Positions 1-5,787 of a DNA stretch of 8,633 nucleotides are shown here, one piece after another. Numbering within the stretch: position 1 is the first letter of the stretch; each line of letters starts with the position of its first letter. The stretch is from contig JAITXH010000090.1 in assembly GCA_031284845.1 (NCBI GenBank), positions 1 through 8,633 on the forward strand, read 5' to 3'. Made by a program: the position numbers and the translations under genes. Source of the DNA: Puniceicoccales bacterium. GTDB lineage: Bacteria; Verrucomicrobiota; Verrucomicrobiia; Opitutales; UBA953. Below the pieces are notes generated by a model. That model was not told the DNA's origin and did no database searches. It was given only the letters and a program-made list of their open reading frames with translations.

Positions 1-23
1 CCTACACGACGCTCTTCCGATCT
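1..23 (+). other. Illumina sequencing adapter remnant (non-genomic)
   Basis: These 23 bases are identical to the 3' end of the Illumina universal/TruSeq read 1 adapter, which ends in GCTCTTCCGATCT. The match stops at base 23, and from the next bases the sequence reads in frame as Rho protein, so this is adapter joined to genomic DNA rather than a biological element. It marks the true left end of the assembled contig. No matching adapter is seen at the right edge. Confidence 0.96.
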
Positions 24-937
24 ACAAGGTCATGGGCGAAGACCCGCAGACAGTCGCCAGTTGGCCCCCTTTCACCGAACTCACCCCCTACTATCCCACC
101 CGGCGCATGTTGCTGGAGACGGACAACTCCGCCACCTGGGACAACCTTTCCATGCGTTGCGTGGACCTCCTGTGCCCAGTAGGGCTGGGACAGCGCGGCC
201 TCATCGTCGCCCCGCCCCGCACCGGCAAGACCATACTCCTGCAAGGCATGGCCAACGCCATCCTGCAAAACACGCCCGGCGTCCATCTCATCATCCTGCT
301 CGTGGACGAGCGCCCGGAGGAAGTCACCGACTTCCGCCGCCAGGTGAAGAACGCCGAAATCGTAAGTTCCACCTTTGACGAAAGCGCCGAGAGCCATGTC
401 CACGCCGCCGAGATAGTCATCGAGCGAGCACGCCGCATGGTGGAAGGCGGACGGCATGTCGTCATCCTCCTCGACTCCATCACACGCCTCGCCCGCGCCT
501 ACAACACCCTCATGCCCAGCACGGGTAAAATCCTCTCCGGCGGCGTCGAGTCCAACGCCCTCTCCAAGCCCAAGCGCTTCTTCGGCTCTGCCCGCAACAT
601 CGAAGGCGGCGGCAGCCTCACCATCCTCGGCACCGCCCTTGTGGACACCGGCAGCAAGATGGACGAGGTGATATTTGAAGAGTTCAAAGGCACCGGCAAT
701 ATGGAGTTGGATCTGGATCGCGACCTCTCCAACAAACGCATTTTCCCGGCCATCAGCTTCGAGCGCAGCGGCACCCGCAAAGAGGAATTGCTCTACCATC
801 CCGACGAGATGCAGAAAATTTATTCGTTGCGCCGGGCCATGAAAGGTGTTCCTTCCGTCGAAGCAATGGAACAACTCATACAACGCATAAAGAAAACCAA
901 AACCAACGTGGAGTTTCTGCTGACGTTAGCCCGGTAA
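24..937 (+). CDS. rho: Transcription termination factor Rho, 5'-truncated at contig end
   Basis: Rho is a hexameric RNA-dependent ATPase/translocase that ends transcription. The visible part, about 304 codons ending at TAA (935-937), is the whole motor domain. It has a P-loop APPRTGKT (209-232), Walker B VVILLD (458-475) followed by SITRLARAYN, a Q-loop region GGVESNALSKPKRFFG, an R-loop KGTGN (686-700), and the RSGTRKEELL segment that holds the arginine finger in known Rho proteins. By comparison with the 419-residue E. coli protein, roughly the first 115 residues are missing, which is most of the primary RNA-binding OB fold; many phyla add a further N-terminal extension. The ATG at 32 is not the start: it lies inside the conserved KVxGEDP linker, and the frame is open into the adapter. 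Identification is firm. The missing 5' end is a sequencing/assembly limit, not a pseudogene. Confidence 0.97.
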
Positions 938-954
938 TACCCCCCCGCATTCTA

Positions 955-963
955 TGCTATATT
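955..963 (+). promoter_or_regulatory. Candidate extended -10 promoter element before the pilus ATPase block
   Basis: The 83-bp gap between rho and the next gene contains TGCTATATT, which fits the extended -10 form TGnTATAAT with one mismatch. No convincing -35 hexamer lies at the right distance, as is tolerated for extended -10 promoters. Transcription would start near 970 and leave a leader of about 50 bases. This is pattern matching only. Read-through from rho is an alternative, since no terminator is visible in the gap. Confidence 0.3.
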
Positions 964-1006
964 ACCTCGTGATTCCCGTTCCCCATCCCACTTCCCGCTA
1001 ACCATT

Positions 1007-1010
1007 GGAG
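1007..1010 (+). promoter_or_regulatory. Shine-Dalgarno-like GGAG before the GTG start
   Basis: GGAG lies 10 bases upstream of the GTG at 1021, separated by a T-rich spacer. It is the only recognisable Shine-Dalgarno-like sequence before a gene in this window, and it supports the GTG start of the first pilus ATPase. Confidence 0.45.
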
Positions 1011-1020
1011 ATCTTTTTTT

Positions 1021-2742
1021 GTGTTCACGGCCGATGACTATGTCCTGCAACTGATTCAAGACCGCGGTCTTGTCACACCCGAAGCCGTCGCCAATGCCGG
1101 CGTCTTCGTCGAAGCAAGCGGCACCGCCGGAGCTAACCTGCCCGGTGCCGTCCTCGTCCGCTTAATCGAGCAAAAGCTGGTGACTCCTACGCAAATCGCC
1201 GAAGCCTTCGCCCGCGAATTTGACATGGAGACCGTGGACTTGAGCAGCGTCCGCCCCACGCAGGAGACGCTGGAATTCCTCGGCAAAGAGCTGTCTGAGC
1301 GCACTCAGGTCTTTCCGCTCCAGTTGCACAGCGGCGAGCTTGAAGTCGCCGTCGCCGACCCGCTCGACACCGAGACCATAGATGAACTCTCCCGCCTTCT
1401 CAAAATCCCCCTCTGCATCCGGCTAGCCCCCCCCGATGCCATTAAGACCGCCATCACCGAACACTACGCACTGCCCGAAGACGGTTCCCACGAAGTCTAT
1501 GACTCCATTTACGGCGACATAAAGGACTCCGACCTCAAACTCGACCTCCCCATCGGCGACGCAAAAGCCGAAGACGCGCCCATCATCCGCTACGTTAACC
1601 TGCTCATCTCAAAAGCCATCAGCCAGCGCGCGTCCGACATCCACCTCGAACCCCTCGAAAAGCGCTTCCGCGTGCGCTACCGCATAGACGGCGTGTTGCA
1701 CGAAGTCGAAAACCCGCCCAAGCGCCTCCAGGCCTCCATCCTCTCCCGCCTCAAGCTCATGGCGGAAGTCAGCCTCGCCGAAAAGCGCATCCCGCAAGAC
1801 GGGCGCATCCAAGTCAAAGCCGCCGGCAAAGAGATAGACTTGCGCGTCTCCGTCCTCCCCACCGTCTATGGCGAAAGTATCGTCATGCGTATCCTCGATA
1901 AAGAAGGACTCCGGCTCGGCCTCCCCGAACTCGGCTTCTTCTCCGACGACCAAGCCAGCTTTCAAAACATCGTCTCCCTCGCCGACGGCATCTTCCTCGT
2001 CACCGGCCCTACCGGTTCAGGCAAATCCACCACCCTTTACGCCGCGCTCAACTACATCAACAAGCCCGACCGCAAAATCATCACCGTCGAAGACCCTGTC
2101 GAATACCAGATGCTCGGCATCAATCAGGTGCAAGTGCGCCGCGATGTCGGCATGACCTTCTCCGCCGCCCTGCGCTCCATGCTCCGCCAGGCCCCCAACA
2201 TCATCATGATCGGGGAAATCCGAGACATGGAGACCGCCGAAATCGCCGTCAACGCCTCCCTCACCGGCCACATGGTGTTTTCCACTCTGCACACCAACGA
2301 CGCCCCCAGCGCCGTCACCCGCCTCGTGGACATCGGCGTAAAGCCCTTCCTCGTGTCTGCCTCCCTGCGCGGCGTGCTCGCCCAACGCCTCGTGCGCCGC
2401 ATTTGCCCCAACTGTACACAAGCCTACTCCCCTACCCATAAAGAGCTTGCCTCCATCGGTATCTCCGAAAGCGAAGCTGGCTCGGCAAGCTTCATGCGCG
2501 GCGAAGGTTGCCCCAAGTGTAATAGCATCGGCTACAAAGGCCGCCGCGGCATATTTGAGATGTTCGTCGTCGGCAATGAACTGCAAACCATGATTTACGG
2601 CGGAGCCACCCTCGTAGAGCTGCGCCGCAAATGCCGCGAACTGGGCATGCGCTCCATGCGCGAAGACGGCATCCGCAAAGTCACCGCAGGCGTCACCACC
2701 GTCGAAGAAGTGCTCAACGCCACTGTTTCCATCCTCGAATAG
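1021..2742 (+). CDS. GspE/PilB-family pilus or type II secretion assembly ATPase (first copy)
   Basis: This 573-residue cytoplasmic hexameric ATPase would power pilin or pseudopilin polymerisation. An MshEN/T2SSE_N-type domain occupies about residues 40-150. The NTPase core starts near 186 (APIIRYVNLLI), with RVRYRIDG at 217-224, Walker A GPTGSGKS at 329-336, Asp box TVEDPVE at 355-361, Walker B glutamate in MIGEIRD at 396-402 (E399), and His box STLHTNDA at 421-428. Two CxxC pairs (C462/C465, C497/C500) form the zinc-binding subdomain typical of GspE/PilB. One oddity is RQAPN at 389-393, where most relatives, including the second copy here, have RQDPD. GTG is chosen as start because a GGAG lies upstream and the next Met is residue 69, inside the N-terminal domain. 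The gap to pilT is 21 bp. The family is certain; PilB, GspE and MshE roles cannot be separated from sequence alone, though the adjacent pilT favours type IV pili. Confidence 0.93.
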   Translation: MFTADDYVLQLIQDRGLVTPEAVANAGVFVEASGTAGANLPGAVLVRLIEQKLVTPTQIAEAFAREFDMETVDLSSVRPTQETLEFLGKELSERTQVFPLQLHSGELEVAVADPLDTETIDELSRLLKIPLCIRLAPPDAIKTAITEHYALPEDGSHEVYDSIYGDIKDSDLKLDLPIGDAKAEDAPIIRYVNLLISKAISQRASDIHLEPLEKRFRVRYRIDGVLHEVENPPKRLQASILSRLKLMAEVSLAEKRIPQDGRIQVKAAGKEIDLRVSVLPTVYGESIVMRILDKEGLRLGLPELGFFSDDQASFQNIVSLADGIFLVTGPTGSGKSTTLYAALNYINKPDRKIITVEDPVEYQMLGINQVQVRRDVGMTFSAALRSMLRQAPNIIMIGEIRDMETAEIAVNASLTGHMVFSTLHTNDAPSAVTRLVDIGVKPFLVSASLRGVLAQRLVRRICPNCTQAYSPTHKELASIGISESEAGSASFMRGEGCPKCNSIGYKGRRGIFEMFVVGNELQTMIYGGATLVELRRKCRELGMRSMREDGIRKVTAGVTTVEEVLNATVSILE

Positions 2743-2763
2743 CACCCACTCCATTTTTCTCCC

Positions 2764-3894
2764 ATGAGCTTCAGCATCGAACAACTCCTTGACCTCGTCG
2801 TTGACGCCAACGCTTCCGACATCCACATCCACGTCGGCCAGTCACCGGCCCTTCGTGTCCACGGGGAAATCGTCACCGTGGACGCCCCGGCGCTCACACC
2901 CGACGATACAGAAGCCTATGTGCGCGCCGTCCTGAGCATTCTTGACGACAACGTCGGGCACAAAGTGTCTTACAAGCACCTTGAGAACCTCGACTCCCCC
3001 GGAGGCGGCTCCGACTTCGGTTTCGAGTTTCAGGGCAAGGCCCGTTTCCGCACAAGCATCTTTAAAAGCAAAGGCCACTGCGGTATGGTATGCCGCCAGA
3101 TCCCCAACAAGCTCTTCGGCCTCCACGAAATTGGTCTCCCCGACAAAGTAAAAGACCTCCTCAACCTCACCCGCGGCCTCATCCTCGTCACCGGCCCCAC
3201 AGGCTCCGGCAAGACCACCACTCTGGCCTCCATGATCAACTGGATTAATGAAAACCAAGGCCAGCACATCATCACCATCGAAGACCCGATTGAGTATTAC
3301 CACCCCCACAAACATTCCATCATCACCCAGCGCGAACTCGGCAGCGACGTGAACTCCTTCGCCTACGGTATCCGCGCCGCCCTCCGGCAAGACCCCGATG
3401 TCATGCTCGTCGGCGAAATGCGCGACCTCGAGACCATCGAGGCCGCCATCACCGCCGCCGAAACAGGGCACCTCGTCTTTGCCACACTCCACACCACCGG
3501 AGCCGCACGGACAGTGGACCGCATCATAGACGCCTTTCCTGCCAACACCAAAGAGCAGATCCGCATCCAGCTCGCCGCCAACCTCGTCGCAGTTGTCTCG
3601 CAAGTGCTCTGCCGTAAAAAAGATGGCACCGGGCGCATCGCCGCTTTCGAAATCATGGTCAACACCGCGTCCACTGCCGCACTCATCCGCGACAATAAGA
3701 CACACCGCATCACCTCCGACATCCAGACCGGAGCCATCCACGGCATGATGACACTCGATTTCCACCTCCAACACCTCTACAACCGCGGCATCATCAGCGG
3801 AGACGAAGCAGTCACCTACGCACAAGACCCCGACGACATGCGCAACAAGGTCGTCCTCACCACTCCACACCCACCATCCCCGCGCCATGTTTGA
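2764..3894 (+). CDS. pilT: PilT-family type IV pilus retraction ATPase
   Basis: PilT is the hexameric motor that depolymerises type IV pili to drive twitching motility, surface sensing and DNA uptake. The 376-residue product has the family's N-terminal PAS-like half, beginning with the LLDLVVDANASDIHIHVG motif near residues 8-25. It then shows Walker A GPTGSGKT at 144-151, Asp box TIEDPIE at 171-177, Walker B in MLVGEMRD (E218), His box TLHTTGA at 241-247, and the C-terminal ALIRDNKTHRITSDIQTG stretch corresponding to the AIRNLIRE region of PilT. It lacks the CxxC zinc pairs of its two neighbours, as expected for PilT. It is slightly longer than the roughly 345-residue Pseudomonas protein because of a small glycine-rich insertion near residues 76-84 and a proline-containing C-terminal tail. 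No Shine-Dalgarno is visible. Its last 8 bases overlap the next gene, suggesting translational coupling. PilU-like paralogues exist, so PilT versus PilU is less certain than the family. Confidence 0.93.
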   Translation: MSFSIEQLLDLVVDANASDIHIHVGQSPALRVHGEIVTVDAPALTPDDTEAYVRAVLSILDDNVGHKVSYKHLENLDSPGGGSDFGFEFQGKARFRTSIFKSKGHCGMVCRQIPNKLFGLHEIGLPDKVKDLLNLTRGLILVTGPTGSGKTTTLASMINWINENQGQHIITIEDPIEYYHPHKHSIITQRELGSDVNSFAYGIRAALRQDPDVMLVGEMRDLETIEAAITAAETGHLVFATLHTTGAARTVDRIIDAFPANTKEQIRIQLAANLVAVVSQVLCRKKDGTGRIAAFEIMVNTASTAALIRDNKTHRITSDIQTGAIHGMMTLDFHLQHLYNRGIISGDEAVTYAQDPDDMRNKVVLTTPHPPSPRHV

Positions 3895-5569
3895 AGACCA
3901 TAACGAAAGCATCCGTGATATCATCCTCGAGTCCAATCTCCTCGATCGCGAGTTGATTGAGGAACAGTGGAGTGCCCACATCCAGACCGGCAAATCGTTT
4001 GCCGACACGATGACCGATTCCGGCCTCATCGAGCGCAATGTCCTCTTTCAAGCCATTGCGCGTTCCCTGCACACCGAGTTTATCGCCGTCCCGCCCGAAC
4101 AGGTGGACGCTGCCCTGCTCCGCCTCATCAAGCCCGAACAGGCACACAAATACGAAATTGTCCCCTACCGGGCCGACTCCCACAAGATCACCTTCCTCGC
4201 CCGAGACCCCCTTAATTTCAACATCGTGGACGACCTCGCCTTCGTCCTCCAGCGCGACATCGAGTTGGCCGTCATAGACCCCGAACTCATGCACAACATC
4301 GTCGTCCGCTGCTACGGCGAAGAAGTCTCCTCTCTGGAAGATTTCCTGCGTGAGATAGAAGGATTCGCCATCGGCGACGACGCCTCCGACAGCGAGCTTT
4401 CTCATCAGGCCAATCAAGCCCCCATTATCCGATTTGTTGACCTTGTCCTCCAGGAAGCCGTCAAAGCCAAAGCCTCCGACATCCACTTTGAGCCTTTTGC
4501 AGACCAATTCCGCATCCGTTACCGCATAGACGGCGCCCTCTTCGAAATGGCACCGCCGCCGAAAAGCCTCGCCACCTCCATCACCGCCCGCGTGAAGGTC
4601 ATGTCCTCAATGAACATCGCCGAAAAACGCATTCCCCAAGACGGACGCATCAAGACCGTCGTCAGCGGGCGCCCCGTGGACTTGCGCGTATCCACCCTCC
4701 CCACCCAGTTCGGGGAAAGCGTCGTGCTGCGTATTCTCGACAAATCCATCGTCAACCTCGACCTCCAAAACCTCTCCATGCAAGAGGAAGTCATGGAAGG
4801 CATACGCGAACTCGTAAACCGCCCCAACGGCATCTTTATCGTCACCGGCCCCACGGGTTCCGGCAAGACCACCACCCTTTACTCCGCTTTGCGCGAAGTA
4901 AACATCGTGGATGTCAAAATTCTCACCGCCGAAGACCCTGTCGAATACGAAATCGAAGGCATAATGCAGGTGCAGATAAACCACCAAGTCGGTCTCACCT
5001 TTGCCAGCGCCCTGCGCTCCTTCCTCCGCCAAGACCCCGACACCATCATGGTCGGGGAAATCCGCGACTTGGAGACTGCCCAAATCGCCGTCCAAGCCTC
5101 GCTCACCGGCCACGTCGTCCTCTCCACCCTGCACACCAATGATGCACCTGGAGCCGTCACCCGCCTCATAGATATGGGTCTTGAGCCTTACCTCATCGCT
5201 GCCTCCCTCGAAGGCGTCCTCGGCCAGCGCCTCTTGCGCCGCATCTGCAAAACCTGCCGCACAGCCTACGAGCCGGACAAAAAAGTGATGGACATGCTCG
5301 GCGTGGATCCCATGGAGATCGCCGACAAGCAATTTTACTATGGCAAAGGTTGTTCCGAGTGCAATCGCAGCGGTTACAAAGGCAGGCAAGGCCTCTTCGA
5401 GCTGATGATGATCAATGACCGCCTCCGCGACCTCATCACCAACAAAGCGCCAACGCTGGTGCTCAAACAAAGCGCGATAGAAAACAATATGCGGACACTT
5501 CGCGATGACGGCCTGCGCTGTATTTTCGACGGACTAACGACCATCGAAGAAGTCTTGAAATACACCTAG
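3887..5569 (+). CDS. pilB: GspE/PilB-family pilus assembly (extension) ATPase (second copy)
   Basis: This 560-residue extension motor has the same architecture as the gene at 1021 but a fully canonical active site. An MshEN/T2SSE_N-type domain spans about residues 30-145, and the core starts near 178 (APIIRFVDLVL). RIRYRIDG is at 209-216, Walker A GPTGSGKT at 321-328, Asp box TAEDPVE at 347-353, RQDPD plus Walker B IMVGEIRD at 381-394 (E391), and His box STLHTNDA at 413-420. The zinc-type pairs are C454/C457 and C489/C492. The C-terminus TTIEEVLKYT is the usual PilB ending, followed by tandem stops TAG TGA. The ATG overlaps the pilT stop region by 8 bp and the next Met is residue 42, inside the N-terminal domain, so this start is favoured. 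The two copies are similar in the core but diverge in the N-terminal domain and linker, so they are diverged paralogues and not an assembly duplication. The pilB symbol rests on motifs and on adjacency to pilT; a GspE role cannot be excluded. Confidence 0.93.
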   Translation: MFEDHNESIRDIILESNLLDRELIEEQWSAHIQTGKSFADTMTDSGLIERNVLFQAIARSLHTEFIAVPPEQVDAALLRLIKPEQAHKYEIVPYRADSHKITFLARDPLNFNIVDDLAFVLQRDIELAVIDPELMHNIVVRCYGEEVSSLEDFLREIEGFAIGDDASDSELSHQANQAPIIRFVDLVLQEAVKAKASDIHFEPFADQFRIRYRIDGALFEMAPPPKSLATSITARVKVMSSMNIAEKRIPQDGRIKTVVSGRPVDLRVSTLPTQFGESVVLRILDKSIVNLDLQNLSMQEEVMEGIRELVNRPNGIFIVTGPTGSGKTTTLYSALREVNIVDVKILTAEDPVEYEIEGIMQVQINHQVGLTFASALRSFLRQDPDTIMVGEIRDLETAQIAVQASLTGHVVLSTLHTNDAPGAVTRLIDMGLEPYLIAASLEGVLGQRLLRRICKTCRTAYEPDKKVMDMLGVDPMEIADKQFYYGKGCSECNRSGYKGRQGLFELMMINDRLRDLITNKAPTLVLKQSAIENNMRTLRDDGLRCIFDGLTTIEEVLKYT

Positions 5570-5610
5570 TGAATTTAGCGTTATTTTCTCACCCTCTCGC
5601 TCAAAAACAT

Positions 5611-5636
5611 TTTTAGCCCCGGATACGCGGCTAAGA
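5611..5636. other. Small stem-loop downstream of the pilus ATPase block
   Basis: TTAGCC (5613-5618) and GGCTAA (5629-5634) form a perfect 6-bp inverted repeat around a 10-base loop. It extends to 8 bp with a G-U and an A-U pair. The + strand has no T-run straight after it; the nearest T7 begins 20 bases later. It is therefore not a standard intrinsic terminator. It could be a weak terminator, a 3' end-stabilising hairpin, or part of a pheT leader. It overlaps the start codon of the short frame at 5636. Confidence 0.3.
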
Positions 5637-5686
5637 TGCTTCTTCTTAAAGAGAATTTTTTTACTCGTAAGCGGGATAACCTGTAA
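5636..5686 (+). CDS. Possible 16-residue leader peptide with tandem Phe codons
   Basis: An ATG-started frame reads MLLLKENFFTRKRDNL and ends at TAA, 101 bases before pheT. Two consecutive TTT Phe codons lie at 5657-5662. A short Phe-codon-containing peptide ahead of a Phe-tRNA synthetase gene recalls the pheM leader of the E. coli pheST operon, where ribosome stalling on Phe codons controls attenuation. Here there are only two Phe codons, produced by a T7 run, and no Shine-Dalgarno is visible, although most genes in this window lack one. A chance frame is quite possible. Its status is a hypothesis. Confidence 0.25.
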   Translation: MLLLKENFFTRKRDNL

Positions 5687-5731
5687 AGCAAACCGCGTTC
5701 CCCCGGCGAAACGGAAAGAAAAAATTCGCTG
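5671..5731 (+). promoter_or_regulatory. Possible attenuator-like set of alternative hairpins before pheT
   Basis: Four segments can pair in competing ways. GCGG 5671-5674 pairs with CCGC 5693-5696. CGTT 5696-5699 pairs with AACG 5710-5713. CGGCGAA 5704-5710 pairs with TTCGCTG 5725-5731, giving 7 bp with one G-U. Neighbouring pairings share bases, so they exclude each other, which is the topology of a classical 1:2 / 2:3 / 3:4 attenuator. The last hairpin is followed by AAAATAGTTTGTTTATT, a poor terminator tail. The first two stems are only 4 bp. The layout was read by eye, without energy calculation. Confidence 0.2.
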
Positions 5732-5787
5732 AAAATAGTTTGTTTATTGAGCAAGACGCCCAAATCCACTTACTGCCCGGCTTTTGC

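Larger units (their letters stand above)
5570..5787 (+). promoter_or_regulatory. Noncoding gap (218 bp) upstream of pheT, probable promoter/leader region
   Basis: This is the longest noncoding stretch of the window and is more A/T-rich than the flanking genes. It separates the pilus ATPase block from pheT and most likely holds the pheT promoter. A TTGAAA at 5555-5560, inside the end of the upstream gene, resembles a -35 box but has only poor -10 partners near 5579-5585. TTTACT (5660-5665) with TGTAAA (5682-5687) at 16-bp spacing is an equally weak pair. The gap also contains the stem-loop, short frame and hairpins listed separately. No strong intrinsic terminator is seen for the upstream genes. 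Confidence 0.5.

Noticed and set aside
2842..4038. 398-codon open frame on the minus strand opposite pilT and the second PilB gene
   Set aside because: It is a shadow of strongly biased GC-rich coding on the + strand; the protein has no recognisable motifs and both + strand genes are certain. The same holds for the minus frames at 2-883, 2017-2832, 4607-5470 and 7723-8523.
1021..5569. The two PilB-type genes as an assembly duplication
   Set aside because: They differ in length, throughout the N-terminal domain, in the Walker B region and in the inter-cysteine segment, so they are diverged paralogues.
5613..5662. Intrinsic terminator made of the TTAGCC/GGCTAA stem and the T7 run
   Set aside because: The T-run lies 20 bases beyond the stem instead of directly after it, and the closer TTCT/AGAA pairing is too weak to count as a terminator stem.
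5581..5769. 62-codon minus-strand frame lying almost entirely in the gap before pheT
   Set aside because: It has no recognisable domain or clear ribosome site and is surrounded by + strand genes; it is most likely chance.
5740..5787. In-frame TTG start that would extend PheT by 16 residues
   Set aside because: The added residues are not family-like, and the ATG at 5788 gives the standard MKVSLQWL N-terminus.
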